From NCBI GenBank assembly GCA_005784505.1, contig VCAZ01000045.1, positions 2,206,501-2,270,500 on the forward strand: a stretch of DNA of 64,000 nt, in the 5' to 3' direction. The position numbers and the translations under genes are program-made. How positions within the stretch are numbered: position 1 is the first letter of the stretch; each line of letters begins with the position of its first letter. Below the pieces are notes generated by a model, which was given only the letters and a program-made list of their open reading frames with translations, searched no databases and was not told the origin of the DNA. The DNA comes from Bagarius yarrelli (lineage: Eukaryota > Chordata > Actinopteri > Siluriformes > Sisoridae). Positions 22,520 to 34,360 of the stretch are shown one piece after another.

Positions 22520-22800
22520 TACCTATTTACAAAAAAATGGATCCCTACAAGTAGAAAAAAGGACATAGACATAGTCCTATTGACAATGAATCCCAGAGAC
22601 AAGGGAACAAAAGCTCATTCAGAAGCAGAGGAAACACTTATTTACAGGGAATGGACAACAGTTATTTCCAGAGAGAGAGGAAAACACCAGATATGAGACA
22701 CTTGAAAACCTTAAGGACTCGACACAGAACAGATCAACACAATAGAACAAACATAAACTGGAGCACATGACAGGAAATCAGTGCTGATTTTGCTATGACA
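22520..22800. repeat. possible LTR-like fragment
   Basis: A purine-rich stretch ('acatagacatagtcctattg', 'gagcacatgacaggaaatca') has the composition of the minus-oriented LTR-like copies but not their end signature. Confidence 0.25.
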
Positions 22801-23225
22801 ATGAGCATTGGAACTCTATTCATGACAGATTCTATCCAGAAAGGATTCGCTTTACTGGTATGTTTTTTTAATACTGTTTCCTTGCATGCTAAACCCTGCC
22901 AACTGGTGGGTTACCTAGGTGATTGCTACACATTGTAATGTGATAATTCTATATTTAGAAGCATGTATATGATTAATGGTGTTTGTAGTAAGCATAGTAT
23001 TGTAGCAGGTTTTGGTTTATTTATGCAGGCTATGTGTCACACACCCCAGTGAGCTTCCAAATAGAATCGTGATGGTTTACACAATGATAACTTAATGGAG
23101 GTAATTTTCTTATATTGTTCTTTTAACCAATCAAAATGTCTGAAGCAGGTGATTAGTTCTAAAACTCGATTCTGTAAAGCTGGTCTTAGACTGTGTGATT
23201 TTTGTTCATGATTTACATTATATTT

Positions 23226-23371
23226 AAATTTACATTTGTAGAATTTGGCAAACGACTTTATCCAGGACGACTTACATTTATTTTATTTGCTCCACATTGG
23301 CAACTTGGTGGCGCTGAGAATCAAACCCAAATATTTTAATTAGCAGTCCAAAACCAAGCACTACCACTTCC
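23226..23371 (-). mobile_element. tRNA-derived SINE, family 1, internally deleted
   Basis: 'ttacatttgtagaatttggc', 'cgactttatccaggacgact', then directly into the head 'gcaacttggtggcgctgaga' … 'agcactaccactt'. The central GAGCAAGG block is lost. Confidence 0.75.
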
Positions 23372-24726
23372 ACTTTTTAAAATACGAAAAGATCCCCATG
23401 ATCCTATACTAAAATTTGTTGTCTTGCATTGCTAGTTTGACATGGTTACTGACAGCTAGGGTTAGGGTTAGGGATTAATTGCAATCATTAGAAAGATCAG
23501 CAACACAAAAATTAATCGAAGTGCAGAACCTGATGACGCAATTAGCGTCAACAACGCAACAAACAAACGCTATCAGGGAAATGTGGACAGTATAGCAAAA
23601 AAACTACTTATGAAGGAAAAAGGGGTGTTTGTATGACATGTCGTCACTGCTGTTTTTTTTGCTGCTAGCTACTATTTAGCAAGGGTACATAAGTTACTGA
23701 TCATACCATGGATTGATGACCTGAAAACTCTGGACTAGTCTATTTTTTATGCGTTTTGACCGTTATACAGTCTCATATGACAACAAGCTCCTACAATGTG
23801 GCACAAGGATCACATTCGTACAGTCTGACAAGCAACAATCGTAAAAAAAGCACACAGTGTAACCCTAGTTTTCCAAGAACTGGGAAACACTTGCTACTTT
23901 ATGAGAGGAGGATCTCATTTCACCCATGAAGCTTTTGTGTTAGTTTGTTTACAAGCACGGCAATGATTATTGTCCTTGTAATCAATATTTCTATTGGTAT
24001 CTGTTGGTGGTTCTGGCCTTAGGCAGGCTGGATGACATTTTAGTAGCTCAACTTAATAAAAAAGGCCTTGTCATTTCTCTGGGTTAATTATATTTTGAGA
24101 AGAAGGTAAGTATTTATTTTGGTCAGCCATCGTAGTCTACATTGATTTATTTATTAATAGTCATCGATTATTTTTAAGAAAGTTATACCCCAGTGAAAGA
24201 TGTCTATGTCTTGAATGATTCCCAGGAGAGCGAAAGGTCTTCTGTGACACATAATGTTTCTTTCTCTTCATTACCTATAGTTCACAGCACAGCTGGCTTG
24301 GACATAACAGGGGACATTGATTGTGCCAGAAGCTGTGATAAATACTGTCAATGACAGGACACACTGTTAACGGAGTGTAATGTTGATTTCACTTGCTATT
24401 ATCGGGATGTTGTGCACACCACATGACACGTTACATAGAAAAATAAGTTTTAATAGTATTTGCTCAGGAAATAAAGCAAATAATTATTAAATAAATTGCC
24501 ACAAATACAAAATCTAAACGATTTAATCTAGAATTAAAGCTTCAATTTAGCCTGTAAGACGTCTTCAATTCCAAAGAATATAGGTAATGCCTGCAAAATG
24601 GTAAATTAAAGATGTTACTGATTTCTTTATACTCATATCTATACTAATAATGTCTTCTTATTAACCATTTTCCTTCCTGATTTAACTGTTTGTATTGCAT
24701 GGAAAAACCCACTTCTAGATTATACT
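23372..24726. other. unassigned DNA
   Basis: Holds a short GGGTTA run at 23456-23474 and otherwise nothing recognised. Confidence 0.4.
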
Positions 24727-24902
24727 AGTGGATCGCTCAGTGGTTAAGGTGATGTACTGCTAACCTGAAGATTGTGGGTTCCATTCCCAGCACCAACAAT
24801 TTACCATTGTTGGGCCCCTTAGCAAAATTCTTAACCCCCGAATAGCCCAGTTTTAAAAATTAGTAAAAAATATGCATGTCGCTTTGAGTAAAATGTAAAT
24901 AT
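24727..24902 (+). mobile_element. tRNA-derived SINE, family 1, worn
   Basis: A-box 'cgctcagtggttaaggtg', B-box 'gggttccattcccagcacc', central block 'cttagcaaaattcttaaccc', then 'catgtcgctttgagtaaaat'-gtaaat. The 3' block has decayed. Confidence 0.8.
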
Positions 24903-24965
24903 TTCATACAATGACATAAAAATAATACCAGAATTACCATATTAACATTTGAAACTAGTCAAATT

Positions 24966-25290
24966 TGACACAGAGACAACAGGACAGAGTGGATTGAAGA
25001 ATGGATGAAGCTAAATACAGGAAAATCCTGGACGAAAACCTGTTGGAGGCTTCAAAACTTGAAACTGGGAAGGAGATTTACCTTCCAGCAAGACAATCAC
25101 CCTAAAAAAATACAACCAGAGCTGTTCACAGATGCTTCCTATCCAATCTGGCTGATCTTCAGCTATTTTGCAAAGAAGAATAAGCCAAAATTTCTGTCTC
25201 TAGATGTGCAAAGCTGGTAGAGACATACCCCGAATAACTTGCAGCTGTAGTTGCAGCGAAAGGTGGCAAGCACGGTGCAAAAAGTAAGAG
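24966..25290 (+). pseudogene. Tc1/mariner transposase fragment with internal deletion
   Basis: The frame reads KLNTGKSWTKTCWRL, then FTFQQDNHPK, and jumps at about 25112-25118 to QPELFTDASYPIWLIF. It thereby skips the DLNPIENLW segment that carries the last catalytic acidic residue. Past a stop at 25218 the DNA still spells the usual C-terminus (…VETYPKRLAAVIAAKGG type). About 35-40 codons are missing relative to the family's usual spacing. Confidence 0.75.
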
Positions 25291-26286
25291 CGTCTCTGGC
25301 TTTCTTTGTGTTGTATTCAAGTCATGTCAATCTGTAAAAGAGAAAGAGAGAGAGAAAAATGGAGAAAGAAAAGGACTTTAAAGCAAACCAATATCTTGCA
25401 AGTACGCTGAATAATCGTCACTTTGTTATAATGCCAAATAAGAATCTCCCTGTTCCAGTTTTCATCCGAAGAGACACTTTGTAAAAGCTACGCCTCCTTC
25501 CATCCTTAAAGCAAAGAAAATGTCAGCACTGTTTAGCTTCATTGACGCATATACATGTAGCAAAGCTACTAAAGTGTTTGAAATAGGAAAATAAAATCAC
25601 TGGATCTTGATATGCTTTACAACACATAATTGACGGAGAAACCACATAGCTGTGAAATGTAGCCACAATTGACATCATGCATCAAATAAAATCTCCGATC
25701 TTTCCATTAATATTCCAGACAGTTCTCAATCCCGGAGCTAGTTTTTTGATCCATGACTCACAAGCAATAAATGTAATGATCCCTTGGGTTTTCGGAGATG
25801 GACGTGACAAATCGAACGGGATGCTCATTGACCGACATCAATACGAAGCATAGAGTTTAATTTCAAAGCTCATTGCAGGAAATCCATTGCGAAAGCAATA
25901 CGTAAATTTAGGAAGAAACCTAAATCTACTCTGCAGCTTAGATTAAGCCTTTATTTTCCTGAAATTACTTTCTGCTCTCTGTTTAACAAATATTCGGGAT
26001 GATCCAGAAGCATCATTTCCACTCATAGGCAATAGAACCTGAATTTTTCTTTACAGGCTACAGTGTCCTTAATGAGTTATGAGTCCAAACTGGTGTCTTT
26101 TTTTTTTAAATGGAATTTGGATTTTTATCTGCTTTAGTCTCATTTACACTAGTAAGTGTTAGGTTTTGATAACAAGATTTAATTACTGTGCATTAAAATT
26201 AATTATTAATTTCTTGATTATCAATTTTATGCTTGAATATTTTGCTTCTAGTGTTTGGTTAATTTGGAGAATTATGTGCCCTTGTA
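25291..26286. other. repeat-poor island
   Basis: No SINE, transposon or simple-sequence tract other than a short GA run near 25345. Base composition is less AT-extreme than surrounding DNA. No open frame of note. It could hold conserved regulatory DNA, but nothing in the sequence proves that. Confidence 0.35.
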
Positions 26287-26432
26287 CAATTACATTTATA
26301 GCATTTGGCAGACGTCCTTATCCAGAGCAATTTACATTGTTTGGGGGCCCAGAAGTGGCAGCTTGGTGATGCTGGAAATCAAACCCGGATCTTCCATGTA
26401 GCAGTCCAAGACCTTACCACCAAGCTACCATT
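26287..26432 (-). mobile_element. tRNA-derived SINE, family 1, internally deleted
   Basis: 'attacatttatagcatttgg', 'cagacgtccttatccagagc', then 'gggggcccagaagtggcag', 'cttggtgatgctgg' and 'ccttaccaccaagctaccat'. The GAGCAAGG block is missing. Confidence 0.8.
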
Positions 26433-27235
26433 TATGATTTAAAATAAAATTTATTCAGAAAACCCAGTTGCACTATTTATCGATAAACTTCTGTGGTAAC
26501 AAATATTATGGATGCTTACTGATAAATTTATACTAACTACATTATTTATTTTATAGTAACTACATTTATTTATACTAACTACATTATTTATTTATACACT
26601 CCTGTCATATTTCATTTCTGTTTCAAACTATATGAACTGGGGAAGTGGATTGTCAACCACAGTGGATAAAACCAATCTTTTCTAAGACTTGAGCACTTTA
26701 ATAAAACATTTGACATGATTTAATTAAAAACGTTTAATGCCTGCATGGCTACCATGAAATATCTCCTAAGTTAACCTATTTTAGTTGCTTAATTGAATTT
26801 TAAATCAAAATGAACTTTCTTTTAAATCAAGCAAATAATTACTTGTAATGTTTGCATATTTAAAACGAATTCAAATCGAAATATTGTGTGGGGAACATCA
26901 CTAAAGTCTTTATAGCATGCTTCATAACCCCTAAATAAATTTAGCCTGTGATAATCACCATGTGTAAAAATATAGACATTGTTTAAAATCATGAAATTAA
27001 ATTGAAATTATGATCTGAAAAATGCACACAGGCAACGGTAAAGATAGCTATGAAGTGCATCGATATTCTAACCTCTAGTATCAATACATATTTAAATTAT
27101 TCTTGAAACTTTTAATATTTAATTAAAACGACTTCCTTCCCTGCCCCTGTATTTGTCGCTGACACTTACGGCCATTGTCTCAGAATCAAGCATGCTGGAC
27201 AAAATATGGATGTCTCTGGCTTTAGATGTTTTATT
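26433..27235. other. unassigned AT-rich DNA
   Basis: Contains a small imperfect tandem array (actaactacattatttatt type) at 26529-26600. Otherwise nothing recognised. Confidence 0.4.
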
Positions 27236-28016
27236 TTTAAATTAGATTAGATTTAACCTTATTGTCATTGTGCAAGGTACACCCACAGAGCCAATGAAAT
27301 GCAGTTAGCATCTAACCAGAAACCAAGTGCATAAGTGGCCTATTTACAATAAAAAAAACTGTATAATAAATAAGTGTATGAGATTGATAATAACAGAGGA
27401 GAGTGAATAATGTACAGAAGGTGCAGTAGTATGTAACATATGGTATTTATAAATAAGGATGTATATAGTATGGTGTGTATATATAGTATGATACAGTTAT
27501 AGCTGTGCATAGAATGGCATAATGGATATATACATATATGAGTATTTGTATGATACAGTAAATACAGAGTAAATACAAATAAAATATACAGAAGTGTAAT
27601 TATAGATAGTTAAGGATGGTGCAAAGATGTATAATGATAAAGTACAGAAAGTGGTAATGCAGTAGTGATTGTCAACACTGTATAATCAGCTGTTCAGTGC
27701 AGAAACAGCCACCAGAAAAAAAGCTATTTTTCAGTTTGTTTGTGCTGCTCCGAGGAATCGGTAGCATCTGACCGATAGGAGAAGTGTGACCAGTCTATGG
27801 TTGGGGTGGGAGGGATCTTTGATTAAGCCCATCGCCCTTTGCAGACAGTGTTTCTTGAAAATGTTTTCCAAGATGGGTATCTGAGTGCCGATAATTCGTT
27901 GGGCGGTTTTCACCACCCTCTGAAGGGCTTTACGATCTGACGCAGTGCAGCTGCTGTACCACACTAAGATGCAGTTTGTAAGGATGCTCTCAAAAGTTCT
28001 TCAGTAGAACTTTTCT
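27236..28016 (-). mobile_element. L2-type LINE, 3' end with RT C-terminus
   Basis: The minus frame at 27731-27964 encodes SCTASDRKALQRVVKTAQ, IIGTQIPILENIF, CLQRAM and DPSHPNHRLVTLL, which is the C-terminal region of fish L2-type reverse transcriptases (usual text …DRKALQRVVxTAQxIxG…, CxxKAxxIxKDxSHPxHxLFxLLPSGRRYR). It is followed on the minus strand by an AT-rich 3' UTR ending near 27240 with 'cacaatgacaataaggttaa'. 5' truncated, as usual for LINE insertions. It matters as the likely partner of SINE family 2. Confidence 0.85.
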
Positions 28017-29447
28017 TTAGTTCTTTAGCTATTAGTTTTCAATTTATGCAATATGTACTGTATTGTAATATATTGTGATATATTGTATCATGACACATGT
28101 ACTGTTATATTATATTGTGAGGCCCTTGTCCTAAAAAATAAACATTTCAACTTAATAATAAATAACCATAGAAAATAAGTGTAACTGTTACACCTCTTTT
28201 ATGCTTCTAGAAAAATATGTTATAAAATGTACATATTATGGTTTGATAGAACATTATACATATACATATTAAAATGTTTCACCAAAATACATTCCACCAT
28301 TTGGAAACAATCATCTAATGGGATCCAGTTACTTGAAATAAGAATACACAAGAGTTCAAACTTTCCATAACTCCCAAATGTATCTCATTAAAGAGAGATT
28401 CTTTTCTAAATCTTGCAACATCCTTTTATCTAATCTGCTGCATTCATCCATTCCTGTTGCAGTCGCGAGCACACGCATCATCTGTTCTTACCCTGGCAAG
28501 CCATACATCACTACTCGCAGCAAGCGAGGAAATCTTTAAGCTGAATAAACACTGTCACTAAGGTGCTCGTGGCTTCAGGTGATGAATGACAGACCCCACA
28601 GAGCTTCTACACACCATGATGAACTGTCTCGTGCCAACCAAAGTCCAAAATCCTGAGGTGCACATAGGGCAAAGTCACCATATGGTAGCCTGCAGGTTAC
28701 AGATATAAGGCTTTAATATTTTTGAGGTTTGGTGTTATAAATCAGTGAAAATATGGTGTGAAACAGGAATGAGGTGTATGATTGTTGTTTTTTTTTTTTT
28801 TTTTTTTTGTGAGACATGGCATGAACTTCACTTCAACAACACTGACTCATGGTTCAGATACATATAAAAATAGATATTCTTGGACAGCAAAGTTTGAAAG
28901 TATCTTTGACCACAAAGGAAAGAATTCTTTGGGGTTTCTTTTCATAGGCACACATCTAGGCGTATTGAATAAATAAATAAAAAAAATAAATATAAAAAAT
29001 GACACATTAGCTGTTCCATCCACTATAATGTACAAACATTTTGGTTATGATTTTTTTGCTTTCCGTCTCTTTGTCTGCTAAGTCAGCTTGTTCGCCATGT
29101 TAGCGCATCTGTTTTCTGTTCCAGACAGACCATTAGCTAAGTTGTTTAATAAGTGTGCCTGGAACAGCTATGTAAAAAAAGCTGATATGTCTATCTATCT
29201 GTCAGCATGTGTGTTTCTTTTCCTTGTTTAAAAAAGAGGTTTAGAATGAAATGTGTGAAGTGAACACCCAGTACCATCACAGCAGGTGTGTTAGACATGG
29301 AAACATATCCACATATTGTTAAAAAAAGCAGGTTTCCATAAATATTCAAAACACTCGTGTCTGTTTATAGGTGGTGATAATAGATATAAAAACAACTATG
29401 ATGTGGCAGAATGAAAGGTATTACATTTTGTGCCACTGTATGAGCAG
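28017..29447. other. unassigned DNA
   Basis: 28045-28130 has 'attgtaatatattgtgata' and 'tattgtatcatgacacat' plus 'gtgaggcccttgtcc', resembling a common fish DNA-transposon end. A T-tract lies at 28787-28808. Around 28430-28700 the sequence is less AT-rich and free of known repeats. No gene seen. Confidence 0.4.
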
Positions 29448-29553
29448 CTTGTCCAGTGATGGCAGCTTTCTGGTACTTAACTGAAAATAAACCAATGATC
29501 TTCCATTCAGCAGTCCAACACCCAATCCACTGAGCTACCACTTTCTGTTTACA
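29448..29553 (-). mobile_element. tRNA-derived SINE, family 1, head only
   Basis: 'cagtgatggcagctttctgg' … 'gatcttccattcagcagtcc' … 'ccactgagctaccacttt' is the inverted head and linker. The 3' half is absent. Confidence 0.65.
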
Positions 29554-29994
29554 TGACGATCAATTATTTGGAAGCAGCAAATTGCAGTAGGTGAATGAAA
29601 TGTGATAGATGTGTTTTGATTTGCGTGTCTATCTTTGCCTGTCTATTGGGATTGGCAAGTCGTCTTTGCATCAGATGTAATTGTAGGAGTGCAAATGCGG
29701 ATTGGCTATCTGAATCAGCCCATCGTTCTGCAGTACCATGGTATAAATTTACATTTCATTGTTACTGTCGGTACTGTTGATAGTCCTTTTTTGCTAGTAG
29801 CAAGCAAATCTTTCAAAGCTGGTGTGTTGATATTCTGGAACAGGTCTGTGTTGCTTAGTTCCTATAATATTACAAAATAGAAAGATATCTTATACAATTC
29901 CTATACAATACACAGGGAATGTCATAATTGCTTGCTCACAAGTTGTGGGAGTTGTACTTACTGTCTCAATTGTTCCCTGTAACAGAGCCGTAGC

Positions 29995-30592
29995 ATTTGT
30001 GCCCATTAGTCTCTATTACACATTGTATCCATCAGTCTTTGTGACGAAATTGTGGCCACTTTGTCCGCTGGTTTTTTGATTAAATATGTTAAATATGTAG
30101 CCACTTAGTCCGTTGGTCTTTATGATGTAGGTGTGGCCACCTTTATGATGTAGGTGTGGCCACCTAGTCTGTTGGTCTACATGATGGAGGTATCCACTTA
30201 GTCTGCTGGCCTCCATGATGGAGGTGTTGCCACTTAGTCCAATGGTCTCAATGATAGAGGTGTGGCCACTTAGTCCGTTTGTCCGTATGGCCACTTAGTC
30301 CCCTGGCCTCTATGATAAAGGTGTAGTCACTTAATCCACTGGTCTCCATGAAGAAGGTGTGACCACTTAGTCCATTAGCTTAGTCTCCATAATGGAGTTT
30401 TCCATAATGGAGTTTTACCCACTTAGTCCGTTGGTCTCCATTATGGATTTGTGGCCACCGTGTCTGTTGATCTTCATGACAAAGTTGTGGCCATCAGTCC
30501 CATCAGTCTCTGTGGCAGAGTTGTGGCAACTCTGTAAACTAATCTTTGTCACAGAGGTGTGGCCTCTTAGTCCATCGGTCCTTCTGTCTTTC
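29995..30592. repeat. 36-bp minisatellite
   Basis: About fifteen imperfect units with consensus beginning GTGGCCACTTAGTCCGTTGG and continuing TCTCCATGATGGAGGT (36 bp in all). Exact 36-bp spacing is visible, for example between unit starts at 30190, 30226 and 30262, and between 30323 and 30359. Some units are shortened to about 24 bp and the outer units are more diverged. Because 36 is divisible by three, a frame can stay open: minus 30016-30294 has a 12-residue motif of the form GLSGHTSIIETN, and plus 30392-30616 is also open. I see no start or splice context to support translation. Confidence 0.9.
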
Positions 30593-30599
30593 TGCCCCG

Positions 30600-31722
30600 G
30601 GACTATATGTTATTAAAAGCTGTTCTAATTAATTTAAGAAGTTTGATTAAACTAAATGAACTTGCTTCCAGACCCAAAGTTTTAATATGTAAAGCACATA
30701 CACATGCTTTCACCAGTCTTCTTCTCCTAGTGATAATATGCTTATGTAGGTTCATTAAAACGGTAGAAAAGACATCCATCCGAATTTACAAATGCATGCT
30801 GTAAGTAAAGTGTTGTTGAGTCATTCTCTTAATTTGGACTATGAACTGTAAAAATGTTAAAGAACATGGGTAAGATTATTTTTGCATAAAAATGCCGCAA
30901 GTCTATGGTAAATGTGAAAAAAAAAGCATTCAATTATAAAATGAACATATTTATTCTAAATGTGTTTGGGAATGATGATTGATGTGAGAAAACCATGAAT
31001 ACTGCCATTACATACTGTAGCAAGTCTGAATTCATAAATACATAAAGGTCATAAATGAAAAAAGTTTACTGTGTTTCTGCCTCAGTTTACAGCCTGTAAC
31101 AAAGTCTCCTCTGAAAATGCTGCAGTTGCCATGACAACTAAACCAGAGCCAAGATTTCTGAAAATCAGTTATTGGAAAAAAAGACTAGTTTTAGTAGTCC
31201 TTTTAGATTTTCAACATTCTTTCATTAGGTTTTTACAGGCAGACTTGGAATCGATTACATAATTTCATAAGATTTGTACAAGTTACTTGACATTTTTAAA
31301 GTCTCATGTTTCTTTCTGGAGGACTGATATTTGGAGGCGAGATGCTGTAATGAGACATGTATACATTTCAGGTTGTGTTTTTAATCTGCTAAAGAACCTG
31401 TGCTTTTGCACATTTATGTAACAGATTGCAATATAAGCTCATTATTCGGAATGCCAGTCTCTTCATAGAAATCAGATGTGGTTTTTCTTTAAGGTTCCAA
31501 CTGTCAATTCTCATAAGATTTGTTTCCGCTCAAGATAATAAAGCGTGTTTCCATATCCTATCCTGCAAATCAGAATGGGCTGCGATTATGATGTTCTCAT
31601 TTATTTGTAACATATGAAGGCAGTGTTTTGAAATATAAGCCTACATAATCTCAGAATAACACATTTAAATGGCAAATAAATAAAAAGTGAAAATAGGCTT
31701 AAAAATAGTGATTAAATGTATG
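30600..31722. other. unassigned DNA
   Basis: Several 61-65 codon frames without features. Nothing recognised. Confidence 0.4.
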
Positions 31723-32195
31723 CAGAGGTGGGTAGAGTAGCTGAAATTTTTACTTAAGTAAGAGTAAAAGTAACAATCTCAATAGTTACCCAAGTAAGAG
31801 TAAAAAAGTATTTAATGAAAAAACTAGTCAAGTTATTAGTTACCATTTACTAGTAATCTGATTGACACAAAGCAGAAACCCTAAATGTCAACCCACTTAC
31901 CAAGTTTTTACACATCTCTTCTCTAAAGTCTCTCTGTTCTGAAATCTCGCGAGATTTGCAAACAACTTATATAAACGAATTATTTTTATTGTTATATTTT
32001 TATTACCACTTAACAGTAATGGAGAAACAACGCCAAATGTAGCAAAGTAAAAGTAACGTTTTTTTCACTAAAAAATATACTCAAGTAACAGTAAAAGCAA
32101 ACAAGAATAAATATACTCTAAAAGTAAACATTACCCAAAAAATTTACTTAAGTAAATGTAACGAAGTAATTGTAATTCGTTATTACTCACATCTG
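31723..32195. mobile_element. non-autonomous hAT element (473 bp)
   Basis: Ends are near-inverted repeats: 'cagaggtgggtagagtag' at the left and 'ttactcacatctg' at the right (reverse complement cagatgtgagtaa). Subterminal 'acttaagtaagagtaaaag' and 'acttaagtaaatgtaacg' are typical of a widespread short hAT of fish. Flanks 'aatgtatg' (31715-31722) and 'aatttata' (32196-32203) agree at six of eight positions, consistent with an old 8-bp duplication. No transposase is encoded. Confidence 0.85.
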
Positions 32196-32746
32196 AATTT
32201 ATATTACATTTTTTGAAACCAATAGTATCAACTCCACAGCTGTCTCACAATTTCCAAACCTTATCATACTACCAGCTGCTAATCATAAGCGTAAAAGCTA
32301 ACAGATGCTTTCTCTGAAAGCTTTTGAAGCCACTCAATAATTTTTTTCAGCTGCTGCTAAAGCTACATTTTGGCACTATCTGTGGAAAGTGTTTTCTACC
32401 CTCTTTTAAATACATGGTTTTACTGGTGTCAATATGACTGACAAAAAAGGGATTGATTCCATTACTGCTACCCAGAGAGCATGACCAGTGCTTTTCATTT
32501 AAACCCCTAATTACAGATAGCTGTCAAAATATATAAGTGAATAGCTTGGTTTATAATTCTGCAATATGTGCTACCATTACATAATAATGTTGGCTGTGTC
32601 AAGTTGTCATTTGTTGAAATATGGACTTGAGAAAGTAGTTACATATTTTTACAGGGTAGCTATCTCTAATCTTTTTGTCCAAAGTGTATTCAAATAAATT
32701 TTTAGACCACTTGCTGCATCTACTTGTCTAGAACCCTGCATTTAAA

Positions 32747-32946
32747 AGTGGTAGTGGTAGCGCAGTGGTTAAGTTGTTGGACTATTAACTTGAGGACCCG
32801 GGTTCGATTCCCAGCTCCATCAAGCCACCACTGTTGGGCCCCTGAGCAAGGCCCTTAACCCCTAATTGCTCAGTTGTATAACAAGGAATATTGTATGTCG
32901 CTCTGGATAAGAGCGTCTGCCAAATGCTGCAAATGTAAATGTAAAA
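32747..32946 (+). mobile_element. tRNA-derived SINE, family 1, full length
   Basis: The best copy in the window. A-box 'tggtagcgcagtggttaag', B-box 'gggttcgattccc', linker 'agctccatcaagccaccact', central block 'cccctgagcaaggcccttaa', 'ttgctcagttgtataacaag', 3' block 'tcgctctggataagagcgtc' and tail 'gcaaatgtaaatgtaaa'. Intact internal RNA polymerase III promoter elements suggest relatively recent insertion. Confidence 0.92.
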
Positions 32947-34222
32947 GCTTGTTTGGATAGATAGTGATGATATGCTTAATTATATTAAACATAAAGGTAG
33001 AAAAGGCATCTATCTAAATTTACAAATGCATACAGTAAGCTGACTGTTGTTGAGTTAGCAAACAATTATTTGTACCTACTGTGTTTTTTTGTCTGGTTTA
33101 ATGATCCACCCTTTTGGAATCCCACTGCCCTTTCACTGAATTTGATTTACACTACGTAATTTTGTTACAAGATTCTATGCTTCTCATTGTGTTTGAACAT
33201 GTTTGGGTTGTTAAATTGGTGCACGTATCATGAATACTTTAGGGATAAATTATTTATTTATAATATAACTCTTTACTATTACTTGTAGTTTGGTTTGCTT
33301 GGTTTATTTGTTCCGGACTAAACAGGAGAATGATACATTTGGTCCTCTTAGCGTTCAGTTTGGCATTTATGACAGGGAATCTAAAAATACTGAACCTTAA
33401 GTCATAGTGATACATTCACAACCTGATTGGTCGGCTTTTGTAAAGGATTAAATTAGCATGCAAACAAATTATAATGAATGTTAATGCAGTGAGTTCCTTA
33501 GCAAAACAGCTGAAAAAAATTCTATTCTAACATTTCCACAGTTAACAATACTAGCAAGTCACATGACATAGTATATCATTTTCCACTAACTCTTGTTTAA
33601 AAAAAAATACAGAAAAAAGTAGTTGTTAACAAAATCTGACATGACAGAGAGCAACTTGGAAATCGATCACAGATTCATTAGAACAGTGACATTTAAACTG
33701 AGACAATAAACTCTGGCAAATTAAAGATCAAATCAAAAGCTCTCCTGTTTACCGCTGGTTGCAGTCTACAAGGATATTTCAGCTAATACACATGTCAAAA
33801 AGGTAAATGTAACATCAGATGAGTTTTTGGACAAGTGTTTGACAAAACCTCAATAAAAGTGCAACAAATGCTACTAGTAAAGCTATTGAAGCCCTTCAAA
33901 AAGTATACACAAAAACTTATATATGTATATTTGCATACACCAAAAACCTGGCTTTGAAATCTGCAACTATTCATGGTTTCCTACATCAAAAAGCATTTTT
34001 AAACCCAGAAACATAGCAATAAAAGACAGGCTTTCGCTTTCATGCTGAGCCGTAGGTTTTAAAGAAAATTATAATTTATTATTATATTAAGCACCGTTCT
34101 TAATATTAGTTTAAAATCTGTAACCATTGATCATTTTGTATTCTTTCTCGGCAATTAGCAGATCAACTCATTCTCCAACTTACTCAGCAGAGTTATTTCC
34201 CGGCAGACCCCACTACCTACAC
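32947..34222. other. unassigned DNA
   Basis: A short segment at 32990-33050 ('aaggtagaaaaggcatctat'-c) resembles 30755-30800 ('aacggtagaaaagacatcca'-tc), so a small local duplication exists. Otherwise nothing recognised. Confidence 0.4.
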
Positions 34223-34360
34223 ACATTTACATTTCTTGTACCTGCCAGACACTCTTACCCAAAGGGACTTACATAGATCTTTTTGCTATCCAACTGAGCA
34301 GTGAAGAGTAAAGGGCCTTGCTTAGGAGCCCAGCAATGACAGTTTAATAGTGTTTAAAAT
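34223..34360 (-). mobile_element. tRNA-derived SINE, family 1, worn 3' part
   Basis: 'atttacatttcttgtacctg', 'ccagacactcttacccaaag', 'gagtaaagggccttgcttag', then decays before the head. Confidence 0.7.

Noticed and set aside
23456..23474. GGGTTA run resembling telomeric repeat
   Set aside because: Only about three units; too short to claim an interstitial telomere.
29995..30592. CRISPR-like appearance of regularly spaced 36-bp repeats
   Set aside because: The units are directly adjacent without unique spacers, and the context is a vertebrate genome; it is a minisatellite.
32747..32830. tRNA gene (A and B boxes intact)
   Set aside because: The sequence does not fold into a plausible full cloverleaf and continues into a SINE body; it is the SINE head.
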